Source: Porphyra umbilicalis
Lineage: Eukaryota > Rhodophyta > Bangiophyceae > Bangiales > Bangiaceae
Assembly (NCBI GenBank): GCA_002049455.2
Contig: KV918878.1
Location: forward strand, 151,207-215,206
DNA: 64,000 nucleotides
Direction of reading: 5' to 3'
In this document: in pieces, positions 31,376-42,420 of the stretch
Layout of the letters: every line of letters starts with the position of its first letter
How positions within the stretch are numbered: the stretch's first letter is position 1
Notes under the pieces: model-generated
Seen by the model: the letters and a program-made list of their open reading frames with translations, nothing else
The model's database searches: none
Told to the model about the DNA's origin: nothing
Made by a program: the position numbers and the translations under genes

Positions 31376-34060
31376 CCGTCGTCGCCCTTGCGCTTGCCGC
31401 CCCCGCTTCCTCCGCCGCCGCCCCCGGCGCAGCCGCCGCCGCGGTCGCCGCCGTAGCAGCCCTTGCCAGCGCCCCCGTCGTGGACTCCCCCGATCCCGCC
31501 GCCGCTGCCCTCGCCCCTGCACTGGTGGTTTCGTCTTTAGGCGGCCCCGCCCCATTACCCGTTGTCTCCGCCGCCCCAGCCCCCTTGTCGCCGCTTCCAT
31601 CGGCGCTGCCCCCACCATCCCGCCCCAATTCCCTGCAATCTCCTCACCCGCCCCGACTGTGGCTGCCGCCGTCCCCGCCGACGCCACCCCCGCCTCGGCC
31701 CCCGCCATCGCCGACGCCGCATTTGTTTCGTTTTCCCTCCCGCCGCCGCTGTCCCTTTTTTTTGTTTCTCATCCAGATATTACCCTACTTGCTCTGCTCT
31801 CTCTTCTTCTTCTCTCTCTTATGTTGTCAGTTTGGTGCCACATAAAACAATCCTGTTTGCCGAAGGCGTTCGCTCCGAGACGCCATGGGCTAGTGGAAAT
31901 AAAGTGACAACCCCCACCTTCGCAGAGTGTCGGTCATCGTTGGGGCGGCTTCCACGCGGGTGAGCACGATAAGGCAGAGGGAGCAATGGCCTGCACGACA
32001 GGAGAGCGCGGATTGGGGTGGGTGCGAGAATAAAACCACAACAAATATTTGTTCTTTCTTGGCGCAGAGGCGCAACTGGCCGACGACATGCACACAAAGC
32101 AAAGAGCTGATTGGACTTGACGGCGATGATGGTCGTGGCGAAGGTTCCGGAGGTGGTATCGATGAATACGAGCAGACATCATTGTTAACGCCTAGAAACA
32201 GCAATACAAGAGAGGGATAAAGAAAATGGATGGAGCGTAAGGTGGGTTGTGATCGGAAAAAAAAAAGAAAGGGGACATGCGACGGGCGGCGGCGGCGGCA
32301 GCAGCACGCTGACGGGCAGCCCCCGCCGCCCGTACCCGCCGTCCGTACCCGCCGCCGCCCAAGCGGCCGGCAGCAGACATGGGCGCGGTGCGGGGGGAAC
32401 GGAATCTGCACCGGCACCCCCCGCGGCTGCTCTTGCCGGCGCTTGCGGCGCCTGCCGCCGTGTCGGGCACAGGGCCGCCCCTCTTGCGGTGCCTCGGCAG
32501 GGCCGGCGCGGGGCCGCGCCCGCGGGCGAGGTGGCTGCCAACGGCCGCAACCGCCGAGAGGCGGCGAGCGCTGTCGCGTCTGCAATCGCCGGGTCATCGC
32601 CGCCGGCCGCTGGCCGGTCACTCCGCTGACGCGGCTGTCGCGGCGGCGGCCGACGGGCCGGCGGGGAAGACGGTGACAGCGGCGGCGCCCGACACGCCCG
32701 CCGCGTCGCCGCCCCCGTCGCCCGCGCCCACCTCGCTCGGCCGGCTGGCGCCGTTGCGGGCGGGGGGGCGCACCCCCCCCTTGCGGCGGCGGCGGTCCGC
32801 TCATCGGCGTTGTCATTGCCGCCGTCGCCGCCGCAGCGGCCGCGGCTGCCCGTCGTCAAACGCCGCCGATGGCGGTGCAGGCGGGGCCCACGGGCACTCG
32901 GCGGCGGGGCTGCTCGCGATCCCCACCTCCCCGCCGGGCGAAGGCGCCGAAACGCCCGACAGCACTGGCGACGGCGGTCGCGGCGGCGCCAAGCCCTCGA
33001 CCCGAGCCGCCCGACCGCAAGGCGGGGCAGTCGACACGGCGGCGGCGGCGCCGCCGCCGCGCTGCCGCCGACCTTCACTTCCGCCCGAGGTTCCCTAGGG
33101 GCGCATACTAGAGCACCCGCACCGACGCGACCGCCACCGCCTAGGGGCCGAGGCGGCATGCGAGGTCGGCGGCCGCGTCGGGGACGATGGTTGTGAGCTG
33201 CCGCACCGCCGCGCTTTCCGCGTCGGTGGTGGCGATGGCTGCGGCGGCGGCGGTGGCGGCGGCGAGGGCGGAGAAAGTGGGGGCGGCGGCGGCGCCGCTG
33301 AAGGCGGCGGCAACGGTGTTGTTGAGGGCGGTGACGGGCGTCGAGAGGACGAGGGCGGCTTCGGCGTGGGCGGTGGCGGTGGCGGTGGCGGCAGCGGCGT
33401 GGGCTGAAGCGGCGAAAGCGGGTGCGGCCGCGGTGGCGGCGGGAGTGGCGGTGGCGATGGCGAGGGCGTGGGCAAGGGCGGCCACGGCGCGGGCAGGCGC
33501 GGCCTGGGCGGCGGTGGGCGCGGCCAGTGCGGGCGCGACGGTGGCGACGGCAGTGGCGGCGAGGGTTGCGACGTCCACGGCGGGAGCGGGGTCGCCCACG
33601 GAGGGTGTGGGGGCGGGGTCGCCCACGGCGGGGGCGGCGGCGGGGTCGCCCACGGCGGGGGCGGGGGCGGGGTCGCCCACGGCGGTGGAGAGGGCGGGGT
33701 CGCCCACGGCGGGGGAGGGGGCGGCGAGGGTGGGGACGTAGGCGGCGAGAACGGGGGCGGGGGCGGCCATGGCGGGAGTGGGGTCGCCCACGGCGGGGGA
33801 GGGGGCGGCCATGGCGGGGGCGGGGGCGGCCAGGGTGGGGGCGGGAGCGGCCATGGTTGGGGCGGGAGCGGCCATGGCGGGGGCGGGAGCGGCCATGGCG
33901 GGGGCGGGGGCGGCCATGGCGGGGACGTGGGCGGCGAGGGCGGGGGCAGAGACGGACCCCAGATTGATCTGCATGCCACGGCATGCAGTGGCCGATCGCA
34001 GATTCTGTGGCCACGAATGGCCGGCCCAATTGCACACAGCAAAAATGGCGGCGGTACACA
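31376..34060. repeat. GC-rich low-complexity region with tandem arrays
   Basis: CCG/GGC-rich sequence in which all six frames are open for long stretches. The clearest array is 33570-33960, about 20 imperfect units of 18-21 bp based on GCGGCCATGGCGGGGGCGG, encoding VAHGGGGGG on the plus strand and RPRHGR on the minus strand. Non-repetitive, AT-richer sequence interrupts at 31740-32260. Long frames such as minus 34059-32185 and minus 34261-33095 are composition artefacts unless shown to be expressed. Confidence 0.7.
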
Positions 34061-34590
34061 AAAAAAATATGACTCTACCTCCCGAACAGGCCATAGGAAT
34101 TCTGGACGGCGATCGCATTCGCCAAAGGCGGACACGAAACGCAAACTCAAACGTCGCGCGACGGCGGATCGTGCCGATGAAGAAAGAAATGCCCCCAGAC
34201 AGAAGGCTTTTTTCCTTGCATGAGCAGAAGGCATTTGGTGACGTTGGTCGGCTTCCTGCATCTCGCGTGGGGATCATCAGAGTGCGACAAGTTTTACCGG
34301 GGCACAACTGCGGCACAGTCATTGGCTCCTCGCGCAAGAGGATCTCTTAGAGCATTCCCACCAATGTCGGGCCAACGCCATATGGGGCACACGTTGCAGA
34401 AACGTGTCTCAAATTCGCCGTTGGCCAGTTCTCGGGGCGGGTAACAATGTCGAACGTGCACGCGGCGTTGCCAACGGAGGTCAAGCGAGTTAAAACGCGA
34501 ATGTACTTGCGTCCGATTTGGGGTCGGAGCCGTTGGCCCCAGGGCCAACGAGTTGCCAACAGAGCCCCCGTTGGCAACTCGTTGGCCCTA

Positions 34591-34879
34591 GTGTCTATTC
34601 TTCTGCTCCCGAGGCTCAAATGAGGCTCAGATGAGGCTCAAATGAGGCTTTCTCTCATATGGCCGGGAAACGCGGCCTTCTTGGGGTGTCTGGGGCACCC
34701 CCTCCGAGTTTTCATCGTACACAGCCGCCGAGTTGGCCCATAGGTAAGTGGACTGCGCTGAGTCCAGATCTATTCTCAGAAACAGCAGCCGAGGCCGGAA
34801 ACATGGTCACAGAGAGGCATCAAAAACAGCCTCAAATGAGGGGAATCGGCTCAAATGAGGTGGCCAGTAGAATAGACAC
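34591..34879. mobile_element. 289-bp TA-flanked MITE nested in the Harbinger element
   Basis: The ends GTGTCTATTCT and AGAATAGACAC are inverted repeats and are flanked by TA (34589-34590, 34880-34881). The second Harbinger copy has no insert at this point: there the sequence reads GTTGGCCCTGGGGCCAACGG (about 52544). Near its left end the MITE has three tandem GAGGCTCAAAT units, with the same motif inverted near the right end. Confidence 0.85.
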
Positions 34880-35319
34880 TAGGGCCAACGGGTTCTGTGC
34901 TCTGATTGGTCCATCGCGGTTTCACGGGGTTAAATGAGTGACATGTGGCACTTCATATTGGCCTCAGATTGTCAGATTTATCATACTTTTGTTTCGACGG
35001 CTACCCACGGATGGAATATGATACCTCTCGGAACTTGGCGGCCGCGTGTCAGCTCGGCCCCAGGGTCGCGATTGCTGATGCTTGTCACGTATCCATCGTA
35101 TGGTGGCGCGTCACCGAACACTCTTTAAGGCAGGCCCGGTTTCACTGACAGTGGTAAAATTGGACGATCTGAGCGACTGAGGGGGCACACGTGGCGGGGC
35201 CGGGCAAGCCGGGCCCGCGTCAGACACTCGTCAGGCCGCGAGGCGGCCCCTCCGGGCGCCACGTGAGCACGCGTCGCCAGCGCGGGAGCGCTCCCCACCC
35301 ACCCCCCCCAGAACCGCGG

Positions 35320-37500
35320 TGGCGGTGCCCGACGATGGTCCCGTGACGGTGGCGGTGGCCGACGACGGTCCCATCGGCCACCCGCCCCGCCGCAACCGCC
35401 GCCCCAGCAACCCCCTGCGCCGTCGGCCGCCGCCCCCGCCCCGCTCATCGCCGCCCCCGCCGCCCCCGCGGCCCCTACCGACGTCGGCAGCGGCCCCCTC
35501 GGGCCCCGCCGCCATCACGTCCGTCGGCCGCCGCCGCCCCCTGTGCCGCCGCCGCCGCCGCCCCTGCCGCCGCCCCCGCCCCCGACAACGTCGTGCGCCG
35601 CCCTTCCCGCGCCCAACAACGTCGTGCGCCGCCCTCCCCGCCGTCTCCACCCCCGCCGCCGTGGGTCGCCGCCGCCGCTCCCGCCGTCGCCGTCATCGGC
35701 AGCCGCCGACGTCCCCGCCCCCGCCCCCATCTGCCGCCGGCGCCCCTGCCCCTCGCCCGCCACCCCGCCGTCGGTGCCCCCGCCCCTGTCGCCGTCAGCC
35801 GCCGACTACCCCGACGCCCCTGCCGCCGTCCGTCGCCACTTCCCTAGCCGCCGCCGCGGCCGTCCCGCCGTCATTGGTCGCCTCCACCGCTCCAGCACCC
35901 GACGCCGTCGGCCACCGCCGCCCCCGCCGACGTCCCCACTGCCCCCGCCGCAGCCTGCCGCCCCCGCGCCCGCCACCTGCGCCCCGGCCCCCGCCCGTGC
36001 CGTCCGCCGCAACCCTCCCCGCCACTACGCCGCCGCCCCCGCCCCGACCTTTGTCAGCCGCCGCCGCCACCCCCGTCGACGGTGTCGTCTGCCGCTGCCG
36101 CCCCCGCTCCTGCCGCCGACCCAACCACCGGCGCTCCCGCCTCATTCGCCTTCGGCCGTGACCCCGCCAGCTGCCGCCGCCTTCCTCCCCACCGCCCCAG
36201 CCGCCGTCCGCAACCAGCCCCCCCGCCGCTGCGACCCCCGCCGCCGCCGACGCCGTCGGCCACCGGCGCCCCCGCCGACGGCCCCCCCGCGCCCCTGCCG
36301 CCGTCTGCCGCCCCGCCGCCAGCCGCCGCCGCCACCGCCCCCGCTGCCGACGCCCACCGCCGTACCTGCCGCCCCGGCCGCCGCCTGCCGCCGCCTCGCC
36401 CGCGTCTTCTGCCCTTGTCCGCTCAGCAGCCGCACGCGCCTCCGCGCGCTGACATCCGCCGCTGCCCCAGCCGCGGCCGCCGCCGCCCCCCCCGCCTTCT
36501 GCTGCCGCCGCCGCCCCTCCCGCCGCCGCCACCCCCGTTGCCGTCGGCTTCCGTCGCCCTCGCCGTCCCCGCCAACGCTCCAGCCCCTGCCGCCCACCCC
36601 GCCGCCTCCCCCCCCGCCGCCGTCAGCTGCCGCCTCCCTAGCCGCCCCCGCCGCCGCCTCCACCGCCCCCGCCAGCGCCCTCCCCGCCCCCGCCGCCCTC
36701 GACGCGGTCGCCTGCGACCCGCAAAGTCCCTGCCGCCGTCGGCCACTGCCCCGGCCGCCGTGTCCCGTCGCCTTCGCGGCTCCCGCCGCCGTCACTCGCG
36801 CCCCGCACCCCTCCCGTCGCCTCTGGCTACCACCGGCACCGCCCTCGCCGACCTCGTCCGCCTTTCCGGCCGCGGGCGTCGCTTTTCACGGCCGCCCACG
36901 CCGGCTTCAGCGCCCCCACCGCCGTCACCCGCCAACCCGACCGCCCCCGCGGGCGCCCCTGACGCCCCTGCCACCCCACGACCGTTTTTTGCCATCCCCA
37001 CAGAAATCGCCGGCGTCTTTTGCCGGCCCCGTCCTCTTGACGCCCGCCCCCGCCGCCCCCCCAGCCGCCCGCGCCGCCGTCCGCCGCCTCACCTGCCGAC
37101 CCTACTGCCATCGCGCGCAGCCACCGCCCCCCCCGCTGCCGTCACGAGCCGCCCCCGCAGCCCCCCCCACCGCCCCCGCCGCTTTCGGGCGGCCTACCCG
37201 CAGACCTCACCGCTGCCACCGCTGTCCCCGGCGCTCTCACCCGCCGCCTTCGCCGCCAACACGGCCGTCTGCCGCCCCCCCCGGCAACATCGCCGACTTC
37301 GGCCGCCCCGACTGCTTCCACCGCCATCGCCCGCCCCACCCGCCGACCCCACCGCCGTCGCTCAACGCCACCCCCGCAGCCGCTGTCCCCAAAGCTGTCG
37401 GACGCAGCGGCTGCGGCGCGGGGCTGCTGCTGCCGCTGCAAGGAGCGAACGGCGGCTCGACCGAATCCTTGCCGGCGGCGCGGGCCGGGGGGAGAGGGGA
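35320..37500. repeat. 2.2-kb CCG/CCCGCC low-complexity tract
   Basis: Almost pure C/G with CCGCC, CCCCGCC and GCCGTC motifs on the plus strand; all frames are open. The longest (35543-37702) would be a 719-residue Pro/Arg/Ala-rich chain. A similar tract at 53050-54290 occupies the same place in the second Harbinger copy. That position could mean a real Pro-rich protein or a conserved structural spacer. No start, intron or domain distinguishes between these. Confidence 0.7.
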
Positions 37501-38966
37501 GGGGGGAGCGATGATGTATGTGCGGGGGGGGGGTGGGGGCCTCGTGGGTTTTGTACTTTTGTTCTATAGATGCATAGCATACACTGCATGGGCATCGTAC
37601 TGGCAGAAACAAGCAGAGCACCAGTCAAATCATGTCCTGCGCTTGTCTTGTTCCTGTCCCTGTCGGCCTATATTCCTGCAACACCTAAACCGTTCAAAGT
37701 AAGGTCGCGACAGAGAAAGTTGTCGCGGAGGCGCCGGCGACTGCGGGGATGGTGATTTAACAGCGGGGGCCATCGCGTGGGGCAGATCGGCGGGCAGCGC
37801 AGGTCTGGTGGGGGGGAGGGTGCGCTCGCCGTTGGCATGCGAACGTGTTTTCCTTCTGCCGACTTCTAAGGCGCTCGGGCTAAGGTGGGGCAGGGGTCGG
37901 GTTCGAGTGGGGGCAGGGGTGGGGGGGCTGGACGTGGGGTAGTGGTGGGGTTTCAGACGCGGCAGCGGTGGGGCTGGAGGTGGGGCCGGAGTGACCTTCG
38001 AGTCTTTGCCTGTGGTCAGAAATCACACACGCCTGGGCAGCACGCTCGCTCTAGAATCTCGCACGACATCGCCAGAGCGAGCACGCTGGCACCAGCGTCA
38101 ACGTTCATGCACCGGCGTGCTAAAGCATGGTGCGACACTGAGCCTGCTGAATGGCCTGTCAGCGCTTCACTCTCACAACTGGCAGCCGTGCCCGCAACAG
38201 CAGGGGGCGACGACACAAGCGCACAAACACGCACGCAGGAGTGCCCAGATCTCGGTCGCTGCCCTTTATAGACCCATTCTGGCCCAGCCTTGCCCTTTTC
38301 GGGACAGCAGAGCCTGAATAAGGAGCGTGACAGAGCCCTTGAAACCGTCCTAGTCAGCCTAAGGTGGCACGCACACGGTCGAGGGGGACACGCACACGGC
38401 TCTCAGGCCACCCGTTTGCGCAGTTCGGCAGGCCACTGTGGCCGCAGGCGACCGTTCCACCGATATGACTCAGGCTCCAACACCTTCGACAACCTGAGGG
38501 GGTGCGACCGCAACACACGTCACACACTCGAGCGGATTCGGTCCAAATTGGTACCGAAAGGCCTCCACGTGTCTCGCTAGGTTGCCTTGATTTGGGCGGT
38601 TTGGGCTCTGTTCACACGCTTTCCGTCACCTGTTCGGCACGTATTCGACGAACGCCTCTTCATTTCGATACGTGCGACGACGCTGATACGTGTCCTTCGT
38701 TGGCAACCACAGACTGCGGCCAACAACGCCGAGGCCAACGGCGCTCAGATCTTCGAAAGGTAGCCCACTATATTTCACCCATTACATTGTCCGTTGGCAA
38801 CGCGTTGGCCCGTTGGCAACTGACAACTCGCAGGGCCACACGTAGCGGTTTCATTTCACCGTTTCAGACCGTTGGCCCGACATTGGTGGGAATGCTCTTA
38901 CAGCACGATGTGGGAACGATGCATCTTGATCGGCGGTGTGTCCATTTTTGAGGAAGTGTCATAATA

Positions 38967-39097
38967 CAGTGCGTTCTCGTTATGAGAGAATCGTTTATAA
39001 AAGAATATGGGTCGCGAGTCTTCCATTCCAGTCCGTGTGGGCCACGTTTTCTTCAGATTGAGCCGAATCAGCTGTCTCTTATAACGAGAACGCACTG
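38967..39097. mobile_element. 131-bp TA-flanked MITE with pogo/Tigger-like ends
   Basis: CAGTGCGTTCTCGTTAT at the left is exactly inverted at the right (ATAACGAGAACGCACTG), flanked by TA on both sides (38965-38966, 39098-39099). The ends resemble those of pogo/Tigger elements (CAGT...CTCGTTAT). The interior is too short to code. Confidence 0.85.
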
Positions 39098-39417
39098 TAC
39101 GACATACGTGAGCAGCTCGCGTATGCCATAATGTTTTAACGCCGTGTACATTTTAGGAATGGATCGATGCCTGGTCTGTTAAATTCGAGACTTAAAGTTG
39201 AGTCCTGCCTTCCAATGTCGCACCACTCGACGAGAGGCACGGCAGGATCCTTTCAGAGCGCCCTTGTCGCCGCCCTTAGTCCCAACCGAGTGCAGTCCAC
39301 CACCCCCACTACCGATTCAGAACCCACACCCCTTGCCGCTGGTTGTTCAGTCTTCCGATCGGGTATGGCATCTTGAGTGACGGTTAAGCGGCTCAAGGAG
39401 GATCTGAACGTCGCGGC

Positions 39418-40754
39418 TTGCCAATTTATGGCGACAAAAGCATCCCATCGGATCGACGTCGCGAGAAAGGATTCACGTGTTCTGCACCGGACGACCCCGA
39501 CCGTTCCACGTGGAGCTTGGATCCTCCGCCCGCCTCTATTGGTGTCACGCGGCCGAATGTGCTCCCGGTGGCTAAGGCGCCTGCAGGCTCCAGTGACACG
39601 CCCGACACTGCTTCAACGGCAGGGACGCCACCCGTCCTGAAAGTGCGCGGCGCGCCACCTGCTACGCCCGCGGCAGCAGCCGCTCCATCGCCGACTGTTG
39701 GGCCGACCGATGCAGCCGTGGCGGGATCTCCCGGCCGAGTCGCCTTTCTCAAAACACAAAAAGGCGCGTCCGGCACATGTGCTGTGCACAGGGGAGGTGG
39801 CGGCGGGTGTCGTGGTCTCGCGAGGGCCGATGTCTCTCCGTCAACAAGATGCTCGGTCGAGCCGCACTGAAGTTTGGGTTGCGGTCGTGGCCGAGATGTT
39901 CAGAGGTACAGACCGCTTCTTTCCCCCGCAAGAATGCGTTAATGGGGGCTTGGACCCAAATGTTCCTCCCCATGTGAGGCCAGGCCTCTTGTTGAAGGCC
40001 GAATGGTCCGAGGTAAGTGGCGCTTCTCTACGCTGCATTTGCCCATTTCTCTTGCGTTCAGCGCACTGAGTGTGCTATCACAGACCAAATTCACTCTAAC
40101 TGGATGATCACCTGGCCATTTTCTCTTGTCCTTGTGCAGTTTTGTGCCTCTTTTCGGCGAGTGTCCAAGCAGTACGCTACTTCGGGTCAGAACGATCCTG
40201 CTCTAAGGGGTAACTTTTCCCAGGGCGACTTTGTCCTCGACTATGTCTTCTCTTTCTCCAGGAACAACAGCCTTGTGCTGGAGTTGACAAACCCGGAGGT
40301 AGGCGCCGCGGGTGGTGAAGGAGATGACGCGTTAGAGACTAGCAATGGCACTCGAGTGATGAATACCTCGAAGGGCAAGCGCAAACGCGACGAAGCGACA
40401 GCTGCTCTGGATTCCCTCGTGGAGAGCTCGGCGAGCATGGTTTCTTCTGCAGCCACGCACACGTGATACGCCGAGATCGTGTCGCTGTCTACAAACCTCA
40501 AGAATCTCCGAGAGTGCCAGGCGGCTCCAAGCCTGATTAGGACTGTAGAGCAGCAGTTGGACGACGCTGTTCTTCAGCGCATGTCAACTTCAGTTCCGGA
40601 CGAACAGGACGCACCCGGCGGGTCAAGTGGCGATGAAAGTACCGAGGAAGTTGAGAAGAGAGGAGGGGGTCCCGATTTGGCGTCGAGTGTCGCTTCTATG
40701 GTGGGGTTGCGTGTTTTTCATTGCATGTGCCGCGTTAGCATCGAACAAACCTAA
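39418..40754 (+). pseudogene. DNA-binding-protein-like partner of a Harbinger transposase, two exons
   Basis: An Ala/Pro/Ser/Thr-rich N-terminal region (39418 to about 39770) shifts frame and continues as SSRTEVWVAVVAEMFRGTDRFFPPQE and LLLKAEWSE. A clear intron follows (40013-40139, GTAAGT...GTGCAG), joining in phase to FCASFRRVSKQYATSGQND, GNFSQGDFVLDYVFSFSRNNSLVLEL and a Lys/Arg motif (GKRKRDE). TGA at 40464-40466 interrupts; the frame then runs to 40754 with a helical, acidic tail. The W...F...Y pattern resembles trihelix/Myb-like modules of the second protein encoded by Harbinger elements. It converges on the transposase at 41115-41975. Function is inferred from size, composition and position. 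Confidence 0.45.
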
Positions 40755-41114
40755 GGGTACTTGTTATATGGCACCCACGCTTAGAAGCTCTATGGCCGAC
40801 AACTTATATAGTATGATAGTTTAACGCGTTGGAAGTGAAGCACACCTGGTGTTAAAGAAAAAGAAAAAGAAAAGAGAGACAACCTGACGGCATACAATGT
40901 ACTACACAAGTCAAGTTGAAAACATTGGCGCAGCTCCTGGTCGGAGAAGCCCTCGCTCCTCCAAGTGGTTCGTCATTCTCACCCTCAGGTCAGACGGCTC
41001 TCAATCACGGCGCCGATCACGCTGGCAATCACTCACATCATGATTTCGTGCAAAGCGGACCTCCGATCCGACACGATGATTGCCAAACGGAGCGCGGACG
41101 GCAGCCGCTGCAAC

Positions 41115-41975
41115 GGAATTCGGTCGACAATAGTTGTGCAGTCGGAAGCATGCTCGAACCAGGCTGGGGCGCTTCGCAAAATGCACCCTGAGCGGCCGCT
41201 AAAAGACGCCCAACCTCCGTAGCAACATCTCAACAGATTGTTCAATATGGATGCGCAGAAAAGACAGGTAGAAATTGTACGCATCTCGCTACCGATCTCT
41301 TCGCCCACTGCCTGGCCACGGGACCGCTAAAACATGGCTAGCAGCTTACGCTTCATCCGCAGCAATGCTGTGCCCGTCTCGAATCATGTAGCGTGTCAAC
41401 ACGCTGTCGCGGCCAGACAGTTGCCGACCCAGAGATGTTCCCGATAAGGCTGTGGAGTCGTGTGTTGCGCCAGGACTGGTACACGCCATCCAACGAAACT
41501 TGTACTCAGAATCGCAAATGGCTTCAGTGTTCAGAGCGTAGAAGCCCTTCCTTGAATATCAGTCCGCGACACACGGTACGTCCGTCGCGAGAGGTTGCTC
41601 CTGCTCGACCGCAATCCCGTCTAGTGCCCCACAAACGTTGCCAAATGGGGTGCTTCGACGGCTTTGAAACCCCGACGCATACGCCAGCCGACGCACGGAG
41701 CTGCTCAACTGGAAGTCCAAGTCCAAAAAGGGTGTCGATTTTACGGCATCTACGACATCCCAAAGAGCACGGTAGACAGTACAGGTGTGCACTTTCAAAG
41801 TAGCACAAATGTCTAGGTAGCTCCCGCCGCCCAGGTAGAGAGGCGCAATGGCGATCCGCACGTCAGGCGGCACACCGCGGCGAGGAAGACGCGGCCGCAA
41901 ATGGTCAAGCAGGTCGTAGAAGGCATCGGCAGACATGCGCATAGCGCGCTCAAAGTGGAGGCCGTAGCTCCTCTG
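41115..41975 (-). pseudogene. HARBI1/DDE_Tnp_4-type transposase pseudogene
   Basis: Minus strand: an N-terminal helical region (YGLHFERAMRMSADAFYDLLDHL, SYLDICATLKVHTCTVYRALWDVVDAV) leads to the first catalytic Asp in FGNVCGALDGIAVEQEQP. Then VPCVAD-stop-YSRKGFYALNTEAICD and KFRWMACTSPGATHDSTALS follow. The second Asp lies in SIAADEA-stop. The third acidic residue is in LRIHIEQSVEMLLRRLGVF-stop-RPLRVHFAKRP, and the tail is VRACFRLHNYC. This is the DDE_Tnp_4 order. TGA, TAA and TAG stops plus at least one frameshift inactivate it. It reads toward the partner gene at 39418-40754, the usual two-gene complement of a Harbinger element. No TIRs for this pair were found. Confidence 0.8.
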
Positions 41976-42249
41976 TACGTCGAAAAAGGAGATATGGCGA
42001 CGGGGGTGATAAGTGCGCGTGGAATTGATACCTTAATGTGAGTACACCGCGCTCGCAACTGTGGTCACAAACGGACCACACCTTAGAAGGGAGGAGGGTT
42101 CCATAGCGGCTGGCCTGCCTGACGCACAGGGAAAACCAAACTGTGTGTCGTGAGAGCTTCAATGTGCGGCAACTGGATGGGCGAGAGTGGTAGTGTTTCC
42201 TGATGTGGCCTTAATAGAAATTGTGAGCGTAAGTATCAGGGGTTGTCAG

Positions 42250-42420
42250 GACATGCATTTCGGGGCGAAATCGGATACGGATACACGCCGATGCTTGGTA
42301 TCTGATTACGGATATCTCCCTTGACTCAGATACGGATACGGATGTCTGCCTCCGAAAGCGAATGAGAACGTAGAATATATCCGTATCTGGATACGATCAT
42401 CGTATCCTATGATGGTGCTT
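42250..42420. repeat. Degenerate GGATACGGATA repeat
   Basis: GGATACGGATAC-like words occur several times in both orientations within 160 bp (GATACGGATACGGATGTC, TATCCGTATCTGGATACG). No coding content. Confidence 0.6.

Larger units (their letters stand above)
34350..38897. mobile_element. 4.5-kb non-autonomous PIF/Harbinger element
   Basis: The left end GAGCATTCCCACCAATGTCG (34350) is perfectly repeated in inverted orientation at the right end (38870-38897); arms match for 28 bp. TTA lies immediately outside both ends (34347-34349 and 38898-38900), the TWA-type 3-bp target duplication of PIF/Harbinger elements. The interior has many GTTGGC/GCCAAC half-palindromes near the left end, a nested 289-bp TA element (34591-34879), a 2-kb CCG-rich tract (35320-37500), and ordinary sequence to the right end. 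No transposase is present. The left 800 bp is nearly the same as 51914-52900, where a transposase follows the CCG tract, so this copy looks like a deletion derivative. Confidence 0.85.

Noticed and set aside
32185-34261. Several 380-620 codon frames in the G/C arrays as genes
   Set aside because: They are translations of short tandem repeats (RPRHGR, GDPAPAVGDP and similar) in all frames.
35543-37702. 719-codon Pro/Arg/Ala-rich frame as a protein-coding gene
   Set aside because: All frames on both strands are open here because the tract is almost only C and G. No domain, start context or intron supports one frame. Reported as low-complexity sequence instead.
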